54,474 nucleotides of DNA from Chlorobiota bacterium (GTDB lineage Bacteria > Bacteroidota > Bacteroidia > Bacteroidales > JAADGE01): assembly GCA_013152535.1 (NCBI GenBank), contig JAADGE010000003.1, positions 1 to 54,474 on the forward strand, in the 5' to 3' direction. Numbering within the stretch: the first letter of the stretch is position 1; each line of letters starts with the position of its first letter. Below are positions 24,399 to 32,306 of this stretch, in pieces. The position numbers and the translations under genes were made by a program. The notes under the pieces are model-generated. The model did no database searches and had not been told where the DNA came from. It worked only from the letters and a program-made list of their open reading frames with translations.

Positions 24399-25856
24399 TA
24401 TTATATTTTTATAATATTTTGTTACATCGTCAGAAACTTTCAATTTTAAAATCAATATTGAAAAAATAAGAGTAATTATTGTGCTTCTGTAAAGAAAATC
24501 AATATAAAGATTATTTAATTCGGGTAAAAAATGATTAACAATGATTAACAAAACGGCAATCCCCGTAATTATTAAATGTTTATAGTTATACGGTTGAAAC
24601 CTGAATTTATAAAACAGAAAAAAGAAACGGATAATTACGGCAATTAATATGCTTATCATTGAGGCAAAAGCTGCACCGTTTATTTTCCAAATAGGAATAA
24701 AAATTATATTTGTGATAATAATCAGTAGTATTACAAAAATCATTATAAATGCACTGTATCTGAAATATTTTGAATTTGCGATAATTAAAGCCGCAGTTCC
24801 CGAAGCCATTTCAATAATTCCTGAAATTCCGATAAAAAGAAAAACATATTTCCCGCCTGCAAAATTGGGTATAATTTTAAAAACGTTATCAATATTTATC
24901 CATATTCCTATAAATAAAAAAATGGAGAGAAGAAAAAGATTAATACTGCTTTTTCGGTAAATTTGCATTATGATTTCTTTGTCGTTTTTTTTCCAAGACT
25001 CAGCTATTATTATCGAAGATATTTTTCTTAAAGGACGAGCGGGCATTGAAATCATTGCTCCGAAACTCAAAGCCACTGTATAAACTCCTAAACTGCTCAA
25101 GTCCAGATAGTAGTTTATCATATATTTATCGATATTTGCTGCTGCAATCCAACTGAAACCCGAGATTATTGCAAACAACCCTATGAAAAACATTTCTTTT
25201 TTATGTTTTGAAAATATTTTCTTGTCAATTTTGCCGATTAATAAATTTCGTCTGACTAATAAAATTGTAAAAATAATAAGAGTAGGAGAGATATATACCA
25301 GAACGTACAAAAGAACAAAATTGTCAAAATCTGTAATATTAAATACATACAATAGAATTATCAGTAAATTTAATACCCTAACAAAAAAATCTCTCAAAAA
25401 TGTGCCGGTAACCGAATCTTTCAGAACTTTATTGTAGTTATCCAGTAAAACAAAATATACGTAGAAAAGTACTAAAATCGGAAGGTATTTAAAATTACTT
25501 TCAAGTAATGAAGATGTTCCTGATTTACTGTATATCAGATAGTCTTTTAATGCAAAAATTAAAATTAAACTGATAGTAAAACCTATTCCTGTAGTTATAA
25601 TTCCGATACTCAGTATTCCGTTATGTTTTTTTTCGTTATCCTGAAACCATGGAAATATTCTGGTAATAACGGCAGAAAAACCCAAACCGGAAATTTGTGA
25701 AAAAATTAAAGTAAATGAAATTAAAATACTTATTAATCCTATTTCATCAGCCCTGAAAAATTTCGGCATAAGCAAACCAACATTTATAAAACCTATCGCC
25801 GCTCCTGCATAAGTGTAAAAAGTTCCTTTTATTGATTGCTTTGCTATTATTCCCAT
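24369..25856 (-). CDS. wzx: Polysaccharide flippase of the Wzx/MATE-like family
   Basis: This 495-residue inner-membrane protein has 12-14 predicted hydrophobic helices. It begins GIIAKQSIKGTFYTYAGAAIGFINVGLLMPKFF, the usual start of O-antigen/teichoic-acid flippases, and includes ISGFSWIAAANIDKYMINYYLDLSSLGVYTVALSFG, the conserved mid-protein segment. It moves lipid-linked glycans to the periplasmic side. It is on the opposite strand from the glycan genes and is convergent with pseI with a 30-bp coding overlap. A TACATTTG box on the minus strand (25876-25883) gives it its own promoter. No polymerase (Wzy) or initiating phosphoglycosyl transferase is in the window. Confidence 0.85.
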   Translation of the reverse strand: MGIIAKQSIKGTFYTYAGAAIGFINVGLLMPKFFRADEIGLISILISFTLIFSQISGLGFSAVITRIFPWFQDNEKKHNGILSIGIITTGIGFTISLILIFALKDYLIYSKSGTSSLLESNFKYLPILVLFYVYFVLLDNYNKVLKDSVTGTFLRDFFVRVLNLLIILLYVFNITDFDNFVLLYVLVYISPTLIIFTILLVRRNLLIGKIDKKIFSKHKKEMFFIGLFAIISGFSWIAAANIDKYMINYYLDLSSLGVYTVALSFGAMISMPARPLRKISSIIIAESWKKNDKEIIMQIYRKSSINLFLLSIFLFIGIWINIDNVFKIIPNFAGGKYVFLFIGISGIIEMASGTAALIIANSKYFRYSAFIMIFVILLIIITNIIFIPIWKINGAAFASMISILIAVIIRFFFLFYKFRFQPYNYKHLIITGIAVLLIIVNHFLPELNNLYIDFLYRSTIITLIFSILILKLKVSDDVTKYYKNIISHIGNIFKR

Positions 25857-25875
25857 ATTGCTTTGAAATCCGAAA

Positions 25876-25883
25876 CAAATGTA
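25876..25883 (-). promoter_or_regulatory. -7 box of the flippase gene
   Basis: TACATTTG on the minus strand fits TAnnTTTG and ends 20 bp before the ATG at 25856. It lies after the terminator of the upstream hsp20 gene, so the flippase needs its own promoter. No spaced TTTG is visible. Confidence 0.4.
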
Positions 25884-25940
25884 TCAAAAAATGATAAAAT
25901 AACTAATATTTTGCTATTTGTCATACAATTAAGTTGAATA

Positions 25941-25966
25941 AAAAAAGGACAGTATCAACTGTCCTT
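25941..25966 (-). terminator. Rho-independent terminator after the second hsp20
   Basis: AAGGACAGT (25945-25953) pairs perfectly with ACTGTCCTT (25958-25966) around a 4-nt loop. On the minus strand the stem is followed by a T-run (the A-tract starting at 25941). It separates the heat-shock genes from the flippase. Confidence 0.85.
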
Positions 25967-25988
25967 CCTAATAAATAAATTTTGATAA

Positions 25989-26417
25989 TCAGTTTACGCT
26001 TATTTTTTTGTTTTTATTAACAAATTCTTTTTTCTTTCCTATAGTAAGAGATAAAACTCCGTTTTTCATTTTTGCCTTTATCATATCTTCGTCTGTACCT
26101 TCAGGAAGCCTGAATATCCTTCTGAATGAAGAATATGAATATTCTTTTCTCAACCAATTTTTATCTTTTTCTTCATTTTCATATTTCTTTTCCGAAGTCA
26201 GAATAACGCAATTATTTTTCAATTCTATATTAACATCTTTTTTATCAAAACCCGGTAAAGCAATTTGCATTTTATATTCTTTTTTGTCATCGGAAATATT
26301 AACCGAAGGCAACATATCGGTATAAAACTGATTTTTATGATGCTCTGTCGGTTTTTTTTCGAAAAATCTCTCAATAATATCGGGCAGTTTTTTTGTATTT
26401 ATTTTCAATGCTTTCAT
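25989..26417 (-). CDS. Small heat shock protein Hsp20 (second of a tandem pair)
   Basis: This 142-residue ATP-independent holdase chaperone of the cytosol has its alpha-crystallin domain at about residues 35-135: VNISDDKKEYKMQIALPGFDKKDVNIEL, then FRRIFRLPEGTD and MKNGVLSLTIGKK, where GVLSLTI is the conserved G-x-L motif. The N-terminal arm is short, and the tail is basic without a clear IxI motif. It shares domain layout with the Hsp20 at 26494 but clearly differs in sequence, so this is an old duplication. It lies 76 bp downstream of that gene, behind a terminator-like hairpin, and no -7 box was found in between. Expression may depend on read-through. Confidence 0.93.
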   Translation of the reverse strand: MKALKINTKKLPDIIERFFEKKPTEHHKNQFYTDMLPSVNISDDKKEYKMQIALPGFDKKDVNIELKNNCVILTSEKKYENEEKDKNWLRKEYSYSSFRRIFRLPEGTDEDMIKAKMKNGVLSLTIGKKKEFVNKNKKISVN

Positions 26418-26454
26418 AATTTCAGGTTTTTAAAAGTTAAACAATTCATATAAT

Positions 26455-26483
26455 AAAAAAGTGCCGGTAAAATTTCCGGCACC
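26455..26483 (-). terminator. Terminator-like hairpin between the two hsp20 genes
   Basis: GTGCCGG (26461-26467) and CCGGCAC (26476-26482) pair across an 8-nt loop, followed on the minus strand by a six-T run. It would end or reduce transcription after the first hsp20. Confidence 0.75.
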
Positions 26484-26493
26484 TTAACAAATT

Positions 26494-26928
26494 TTATGAA
26501 ATAGCAATTTGTTTTGCCGGTTTGGGTTTTGCCTCTTCTTTTTTCGGAATAAAAACTTTTAAAATTCCGTTTTCATATTTGGCACTTATTTTTTCGTTAT
26601 CCGTTATATTCGGAAGTGCAAACGAACGGCTGAATGATTGATAACTGAACTCTTTTTTAGTGTATTTTTGATCTTCTTTTGTTTCATTTTCAATTTTCTT
26701 TTCAGAAAAAATAGTTAATAAATCACCGTTGAGTTCAATGTTAAAATCTTTTTTTTCTAAACCGGGTGCAGCCATTTCAACTTCAAAAACATCATTGCCT
26801 TCTTTTATATTTACGGAAGGCAGAGTCGTATTTGTGCTCGAAAAATTTTTGTTCGACCAGTCAAATAAGTCATTTTCAAAAAATTGGTCGAACAAACTCG
26901 GTAATTGATTAAATTTTGCAAGTGTCAT
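26494..26928 (-). CDS. Small heat shock protein Hsp20 (first of a tandem pair)
   Basis: This 144-residue small heat shock protein has an N-terminal arm (FNQLPSLFDQFFENDLFDW) typical of bacterial class A Hsp20. Its alpha-crystallin domain includes VNIKEGNDVFEVEMAAPGLEKKDFNIEL, FSRSFALPNITDNE and ENGILKVFIPKKEE, and a short tail ends with a possible IAIS anchoring motif. It has the best promoter in the region and, unusually here, a GGAGG Shine-Dalgarno sequence. Both suggest strong expression. It is divergent from dnaX. Confidence 0.94.
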   Translation of the reverse strand: MTLAKFNQLPSLFDQFFENDLFDWSNKNFSSTNTTLPSVNIKEGNDVFEVEMAAPGLEKKDFNIELNGDLLTIFSEKKIENETKEDQKYTKKEFSYQSFSRSFALPNITDNEKISAKYENGILKVFIPKKEEAKPKPAKQIAIS

Positions 26929-26936
26929 AATTTATT

Positions 26937-26941
26937 CCTCC
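26937..26941 (-). promoter_or_regulatory. Shine-Dalgarno sequence (GGAGG) of the first hsp20
   Basis: On the minus strand GGAGG sits 8 nt before the ATG at 26928. Most genes in this window lack any such sequence, as is normal in Bacteroidota, so this is an exception that suggests boosted translation. Confidence 0.6.
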
Positions 26942-26974
26942 ATAATTTTAAGTTAAATAATAAATTTTAATTTT

Positions 26975-27004
26975 CAAATGTATATTTTCAAAATATATTC
27001 CAAA
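26975..27004 (-). promoter_or_regulatory. Promoter of the hsp20 pair
   Basis: On the minus strand TTTG (27001-27004), an 18-bp spacer and TACATTTG (26975-26982) match the Bacteroidota housekeeping consensus. I see no CIRCE-type inverted repeat. Confidence 0.7.
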
Positions 27005-27175
27005 CAATATTTTGGTGACAAAATGGCGTAAAAATGTAAATACTTGCCGGTATGAAATCCTCAGTTTTTGTATTTGCCTGATTATTAATGCTGTTTCTCT
27101 GTGCTTTTTCTGTCAAAATGACTCGGTTCTGTTATTTTTTCCGACAAAATAACTTTTAACAGTTAATGATTCAAA

Positions 27176-27205
27176 TTGGAAATTGCATTTTCTTTTATAT
27201 TTTTG
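27176..27205 (+). promoter_or_regulatory. Promoter of dnaX
   Basis: TTG (27176-27178), 19 bp, then TATTTTTG (27198-27205). The ATG at 27215 follows by 9 bp, so the mRNA would be leaderless or nearly so. The promoter overlaps the upstream in-frame TTG codon, which rules that codon out as the start. Confidence 0.65.
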
Positions 27206-27214
27206 TTGCGTATT

Positions 27215-28897
27215 ATGGAAAATTTTATTGTATCGGCAAGAAAATATCGCCCGCATGATTTCAAATCAGTTGTTGGTCAGCAGTCTATTACTGTAACTTT
27301 AAAAAATTCAATTAAAACAAAACAACTCGCACATGCATATCTTTTTTGCGGACCCAGAGGGGTAGGGAAAACAACTTGTGCAAGAATATTTGCCAAAACA
27401 ATAAATTGTTCAAATCTTTCCGCTGATTTTGAAGCGTGCAACGAATGTGAATCTTGCAAAGCTTTTAATGAAAACCGCTCATATAATATTCATGAACTGG
27501 ATGCTGCTTCGAACAATTCGGTTGAAGATATTCGAAACTTAATTGAACAAGTACGTATTCCTCCGCAAATAGGAACACACAGCGTTTATATTATTGATGA
27601 AGTTCATATGTTATCCTCGCAAGCGTTTAATGCTTTTTTGAAAACGCTTGAAGAACCGCCGGATTATGCAATTTTTGTTCTCGCTACAACCGAAAAACAT
27701 AAAATTATTCCGACGATTTTATCACGTTGTCAAATTTTTGATTTTAACAGAATTAAAGTTGAAGATTCCGTAAATTATCTGTCTTGGGTTGCCGAACAAG
27801 AAAATGTGGAAGCGGATAAAGATGCTCTGAATATTATTGCTCAAAAAGCTGACGGAGCAATGCGTGATGCACTATCATTTTTTGATCAAATTGTAAGTTT
27901 CACGGGTAAAAAAATTACATATCAGGCAGCAATTGATAATTTAAATGTTCTTGATTATGATTATTATTTTAAACTGACAAATGCTCTGACTGAAAATAAT
28001 ATTTCCGATTCGTTGCTTATTTTTAATGATATTTTAAATAAGGGATTCGACGGGCATCATTTTATAAGCGGTTTAAGCTCTCATTTAAGAGATTTAATGG
28101 TTTGCAAAGATGAAGAAACTGTTGAATTAATTGAAGTAGGTTCAGGAATAAAACAAAAATATATTGAACAATCTCGAAAAACCGATATTTTGTTTTTATT
28201 AAGAGCTTTGGATATCAGTAATCAAACAGACCTTTCATATAAAGCAAGTAAAAATAAACGTCTTCAAGTTGAATTGGCTTTAATGAAAATATGTGAAATT
28301 ACAAAAGAAGCTAAAAAAAAAACTGAAAATATAAATCAAGATTCGCACCCGGAAGCCAAACTTTCTGTTTCGCAGGAACAAAAAACGGAATATAAAAAAG
28401 AACAGTCTAAGGAAATTCAAAACGAAGCTCCGAAAATAATTCAAAGAAAATCAAGAATTTCTATTAACGGAAATAATAGTAAAACGGAAGAGAAAACAGA
28501 ACAAAATGATACGGATATTGCAGTATCTGAAACTAATAAAGAATTGGTCAGTATTAAAAAGGCTTGGGAAGAAATACTCGAAAAATTTGAACAAAAACCG
28601 CGACTTTATAATGCTTTAAAATCTGAAAAGCTTGTTATGACAGGTGAAACACTTGCTGAATTAACAGTAATGAATAAGTCTTTAGAACAAGCATTAATCC
28701 CTGTAAAAAGTAAAATAATTTCATTCCTGAGAAATCGAACCGGTATTTCAGACCTAAATATCATATTTAAACTCTCAGATGATAATTCTGAAAATAATGA
28801 AGAATATCTCTATACCGATCGAGATAAATTTCAATATCTCGTTAAGAAAAACCCGAGTCTTGATAAATTAAAAAAAGATTTTGATTTAGATTATTAA
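27215..28897 (+). CDS. dnaX: DNA polymerase III subunit gamma/tau
   Basis: This 560-residue clamp-loader ATPase places the beta clamp at replication forks. The opening VSARKYRPHDFKSVVGQ is diagnostic. Walker A is CGPRGVGKTT (45-54), and four zinc-binding cysteines are visible (Cys65, 75, 78, 81). Walker B is IIDEVHMLS, with sensor region ATTEKHKIIPTILSRCQIFDF. A charged, low-complexity linker (about 365-445, Lys/Glu/Gln-rich) precedes a C-terminal domain of roughly 110 residues. I see no slippery A-run that would clearly produce a shorter gamma form. ATG 27215 is chosen over TTG 27176 because that codon lies in the promoter and its extra 13 residues do not belong to the family. Confidence 0.95.
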   Translation: MENFIVSARKYRPHDFKSVVGQQSITVTLKNSIKTKQLAHAYLFCGPRGVGKTTCARIFAKTINCSNLSADFEACNECESCKAFNENRSYNIHELDAASNNSVEDIRNLIEQVRIPPQIGTHSVYIIDEVHMLSSQAFNAFLKTLEEPPDYAIFVLATTEKHKIIPTILSRCQIFDFNRIKVEDSVNYLSWVAEQENVEADKDALNIIAQKADGAMRDALSFFDQIVSFTGKKITYQAAIDNLNVLDYDYYFKLTNALTENNISDSLLIFNDILNKGFDGHHFISGLSSHLRDLMVCKDEETVELIEVGSGIKQKYIEQSRKTDILFLLRALDISNQTDLSYKASKNKRLQVELALMKICEITKEAKKKTENINQDSHPEAKLSVSQEQKTEYKKEQSKEIQNEAPKIIQRKSRISINGNNSKTEEKTEQNDTDIAVSETNKELVSIKKAWEEILEKFEQKPRLYNALKSEKLVMTGETLAELTVMNKSLEQALIPVKSKIISFLRNRTGISDLNIIFKLSDDNSENNEEYLYTDRDKFQYLVKKNPSLDKLKKDFDLDY

Positions 28898-29018
28898 AAA
28901 ATCTGAAAAAAATTCTGCCGGCGAGATTATAATATTTATTTTCGCAAAAATATTCAAACCAAAAAAAACTTGTTCTGAAATTTAATCTGAATTAATAACT
29001 TATTTTAATAAATATATA

Positions 29019-31244
29019 ATGACAAATTCAAAAATTACTTGGACGCATACTGATGAAGCTCCGGCATTGGCTTCATATTCTTTATTACCGATTGTAAATG
29101 CTTTTACAAAAATTGCCGATGTTTATGTTGAAACTGCTGATATTTCGCTTGCGGGAAGAATTATTGCTGCTTTTCCGGATTATTTAAAGGATGAGCAACG
29201 AATGAAAGATTTCCTTTCGGAATTAGGTAAAATGACTCAAAAACCTGAAACCAATATTATCAAACTTCCGAATATAAGTGCCTCAATTCCGCAATTGAAA
29301 GATGCAATAAAGGAATTGCAGGAAAAAGGATATAATATTCCCGATTATCCTGACAATACTGAAACAAAAGAAGAAAAATTATTAGCAGAACGATTTGCAA
29401 AACTCTTGGGAAGTGCTGTTAATCCTGTTCTTCGTCAGGGAAATTCAGACAGAAGAGCTGCTGTTTCCGTTAAGAAATTTGCAATGAAAAATCCGCATAA
29501 AATGATGAAACCTTGGGGAGAAAATTCAAAAACCCACATTGCATATATGAATGACGGAGATTTTTACGGAAACGAAAAATCTGTAGTTACAGAAAAAGGA
29601 ATTGAATTTAAAATTGAATTAGTTGATGAAAACGGGAAAACCGAAATTTTGAAAGACGGTTTAAAATCATCAGACGGTGAAATTTTAGACGCAACTTTTA
29701 TGAGTAAAAATAAACTTCGTAAATTCTATAAAGAACAAATCGAAGATGCTAAAGACAAAGATATATTATTGTCATTGCACCTTAAAGCCACAATGATGAA
29801 AGTTTCCGATCCTGTTATGTTCGGACATGCAGTTTCTGTTTTTTATAAAGACGTTCTTGAAAAACATGCTGATATTATTGAAAAACTCGGTGTAAATATT
29901 AATAACGGTATTGGTGAACTTTATAATAAAATAAAACAACTTCCGGAGGAAAAAAGAAAAGAAATTGAAAACGATATAAATGCTGTTTATTCTGTAAGAC
30001 CTAAAATAGCTATGGTAGATTCCGATAACGGAATTACAAATTTCCATGCACCGAATAAAGTAATTGTTGATGCCTCAATGCCGGTTGTTATACGAGACGG
30101 AGGCAAAATGTGGGGAGCTGACGGCAAACTTCATGATACAAAAGCAATGATTCCTGACCGATGCTATGCAACTATGTATCAAGTTGTTATTGATGACTGT
30201 AATGCTCATGGAGCTTTTAATCCCGCAACAATGGGAAATGTTTCGAATGTAGGATTAATGGCTCAAAAAGCTGAAGAATACGGTTCGCATCCCACAACTT
30301 TTGAAATTCCGGTAAACGGAACTGTGAGAGTTATTGATGCAAACGGAAAGGTATTAGAAGAAAATAAAGTTGAAAAAGGAGATATTTGGAGAATGTCGAG
30401 AGTTAACGATATTCCGATTCAAGATTGGGTAAAACTTGCTGTAAGCAGAGCAAAAGCTACCGGTTCGCCGGCGATTTTCTGGCTGGATAAAAATCGTGCA
30501 CACGATGCACAAATTATTAAAAAAGTTGAAAAATATCTTAAAAATTATGATACCTCAGGACTGGATATTCGTATTATGCCGCCTGATGATGCAATGAGAT
30601 TTTCATTGGAAAGAGTAAGAGCCGGGAAAGATACAATTTCAGTTTCCGGTAATGTTATAAGAGATTATTTAACCGATTTATTTCCGATTTTAGAACTCGG
30701 CACCAGTGCAAAAATGTTATCAATTGTACCTTTATTGGCAGGAGGCTGTGTTTTTGAAACCGGTGCAGGCGGTTCGGCACCTAAACATGTTCAACAATTT
30801 TTGGACGAAGGTCATTTAAGATGGGATTCTCTCGGCGAATTTCTTGCTTTAATGGTGTCATTAGATTTTTTAGCTGATAAATTTAATAATTCTAAAGCAA
30901 AAATTCTTTCTGTATCTTTGGATAAAGCTGTCAGTAAATATCTTGAAAATAAAAAATCACCTTCAAGAAAAGCCGGTGAACTTGATAACAGAGGAACACA
31001 TTTTTATTTGGCACTGTATTGGGCAGAAGCAACAGCAAATCAAACTGATGATACTGAATTAAAAGATAAATTTGCAAAAGTTTTAAAACAATTGCAGGAT
31101 AATGAAAAACAAATATTAACAGAAATTGCTGATGCCGAAGGAAAAGCTACGGATATAGGAGGATATTATTTGCCCGATTTTAAAAAATCGGAAAAAGCAA
31201 TGAGACCGAGTGTAACTCTAAACAGCATTATAAATTCAATTTAA
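29019..31244 (+). CDS. icd: NADP-dependent isocitrate dehydrogenase, monomeric type
   Basis: This 741-residue enzyme is the large monomeric class of isocitrate dehydrogenase, about 740 residues in Azotobacter and Corynebacterium. It oxidises isocitrate to 2-oxoglutarate in the TCA cycle and generates NADPH. Recognisable signature stretches are [73 protein letters not shown] and [18 protein letters not shown]. Length and signatures are intact. Ferritin follows 23 bp downstream and may be co-transcribed. No TAnnTTTG box was seen in the 121-bp gap upstream. Confidence 0.96.
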   Translation: MTNSKITWTHTDEAPALASYSLLPIVNAFTKIADVYVETADISLAGRIIAAFPDYLKDEQRMKDFLSELGKMTQKPETNIIKLPNISASIPQLKDAIKELQEKGYNIPDYPDNTETKEEKLLAERFAKLLGSAVNPVLRQGNSDRRAAVSVKKFAMKNPHKMMKPWGENSKTHIAYMNDGDFYGNEKSVVTEKGIEFKIELVDENGKTEILKDGLKSSDGEILDATFMSKNKLRKFYKEQIEDAKDKDILLSLHLKATMMKVSDPVMFGHAVSVFYKDVLEKHADIIEKLGVNINNGIGELYNKIKQLPEEKRKEIENDINAVYSVRPKIAMVDSDNGITNFHAPNKVIVDASMPVVIRDGGKMWGADGKLHDTKAMIPDRCYATMYQVVIDDCNAHGAFNPATMGNVSNVGLMAQKAEEYGSHPTTFEIPVNGTVRVIDANGKVLEENKVEKGDIWRMSRVNDIPIQDWVKLAVSRAKATGSPAIFWLDKNRAHDAQIIKKVEKYLKNYDTSGLDIRIMPPDDAMRFSLERVRAGKDTISVSGNVIRDYLTDLFPILELGTSAKMLSIVPLLAGGCVFETGAGGSAPKHVQQFLDEGHLRWDSLGEFLALMVSLDFLADKFNNSKAKILSVSLDKAVSKYLENKKSPSRKAGELDNRGTHFYLALYWAEATANQTDDTELKDKFAKVLKQLQDNEKQILTEIADAEGKATDIGGYYLPDFKKSEKAMRPSVTLNSIINSI

Positions 31245-31267
31245 TAAATAATATAAAATATAATATT

Positions 31268-31783
31268 ATGTTAAAGGAAAAAGTTGAAAAAACATTAAAC
31301 GAACAAATAGAATTGGAACAATTTTCTTCACAATTGTATTTAGCAATGGCTTCTTGGGCAGAAAAAAACGGATATAACGGAACTGCAAATTTTTTATATG
31401 AACATTCCGACGAAGAACGCGAACATATGCTGAAATTATTTCATTATGTTAATGACAGAGGAAGTCATGCAATTGTTCCCCAATCTGAAAAACCGGAATC
31501 AGAATACAAATCTGTGCAAAAAGTTTTTGAACAAATTTATGATCATGAAAAAATGATTTCTGAAAAAATAAATCAATTGGTAGGAATTTGCTATGAGGAA
31601 AAAGACTTTACAACTGTTAATTTTTTGCAATGGTATGTTGCCGAACAAATTGAAGAAGAAAATCTTTTCGGAACAATTTTGGATAAATTAAATCTTCTCG
31701 GAGGAGATAAAGCAAAAATGTATATGTTTGATAATGAGATGGAAAAGTTGACAACGGTTCAAACTCCCGACACTTCTTTATAA
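31268..31783 (+). CDS. ftnA: Non-haem ferritin (FtnA type)
   Basis: This 171-residue iron-storage protein assembles into 24-mers and oxidises Fe(II) at a di-iron centre. Ferroxidase residues are visible in the four-helix bundle: Glu17 region (NEQIELEQFSSQLYLAMASW), EHSDEEREHMLKLF with the E-x-x-H pair, and the third/fourth helix WYVAEQIEEENLF. No haem-binding methionine of bacterioferritin is apparent. It lies directly behind icd. Cytosolic, full length. Confidence 0.95.
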   Translation: MLKEKVEKTLNEQIELEQFSSQLYLAMASWAEKNGYNGTANFLYEHSDEEREHMLKLFHYVNDRGSHAIVPQSEKPESEYKSVQKVFEQIYDHEKMISEKINQLVGICYEEKDFTTVNFLQWYVAEQIEEENLFGTILDKLNLLGGDKAKMYMFDNEMEKLTTVQTPDTSL

Positions 31784-31795
31784 TATTTAGTTTCA

Positions 31796-31862
31796 TTTTT
31801 TCTTGATTTTGTGAAGTTTTTGTTGTACCTTTCATAAAACTGTAAAAAAAATCAAGAAAAAA
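31796..31862 (+). repeat. Long imperfect hairpin covering the leader of the zinc-ribbon gene
   Basis: A 15-bp perfect outer stem, TTTTTTCTTGATTTT (31796-31810) with AAAATCAAGAAAAAA (31848-31862), encloses an inner 6-bp stem, AGTTTT (31815-31820) with AAAACT (31836-31841), and a 15-nt loop. The right arm ends on the A of the start codon at 31862. No T-run follows on the plus strand, so it is not a standard terminator for the ferritin gene. It could mask the translation start. Confidence 0.6.
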
Positions 31863-32266
31863 TGGAAGTCTGTAATAGTTATTATTGTCCTGCTTGTTCT
31901 GCTCTCTTAAATGTTGAAAATAATGTTGTTTTAGCAGTTCAAAAACACAGCGGAGAAGGAGGTGTTATTTTATTAGATGCAAAGTTAGGAGATTATACAA
32001 AAGTTAAACACTCGTCTTTAAAAATTGAAAAAGGTAATATTGTTAATCTGTTTTGTCCGGTGTGTCATAAAGATTTATTGTGTTTACCGGATTATAATTT
32101 GGCAAGATTAATGATGAAAGATGAAGCCGGCGAAAATTTAACAGTTTTATTTTCTGTTAAATTCGGTGAAGAAGAGACATATGTTTTGAAAGATGAAACA
32201 ATTCATAAAACATACGGAAAGCACAAAAAAGAAATTGACTTTGAAAGTATGTCTCTTTGCAAATAA
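31862..32266 (+). CDS. Small protein with two CxxC pairs, function unknown
   Basis: This 134-residue cytosolic protein is not one I recognise. Cys9-x-x-Cys12 (YYCPACSAL) and Cys65-x-x-Cys68 (LFCPVCHKDLLC) could together bind one zinc ion in a split ribbon. Between them is a beta-rich stretch with EGGVILLDAKLGDYTKVKHSS. The C-terminal part (VLFSVKFGEEETYVLKDE..HKTYGKHKK) looks like another small beta unit. No DNA-binding or enzyme motif is visible. It lies behind ferritin but after a long hairpin in its leader, and it ends at a bidirectional terminator. A role linked to iron or stress is only guilt by association. Confidence 0.6.
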   Translation: MEVCNSYYCPACSALLNVENNVVLAVQKHSGEGGVILLDAKLGDYTKVKHSSLKIEKGNIVNLFCPVCHKDLLCLPDYNLARLMMKDEAGENLTVLFSVKFGEEETYVLKDETIHKTYGKHKKEIDFESMSLCK

Positions 32267-32297
32267 AAAAAGCCCTCATTCATTTGAGGGCTTTTTT
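32266..32297. terminator. Bidirectional terminator between zinc-ribbon gene and C25 protease
   Basis: AAAAAAGCCCTCA (32266-32278) and TGAGGGCTTTTTT (32285-32297) form a perfect 13-bp stem with a 6-nt loop. T-runs occur on both strands and serve both convergent genes. Confidence 0.92.
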
Positions 32298-32306
32298 ATT
32301 AAGAGT

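Noticed and set aside
28925-28975. AATATTT / AAATATT inverted repeat between dnaX and icd as a terminator
   Set aside because: The stem is short, entirely A/T and not followed by a T-run.
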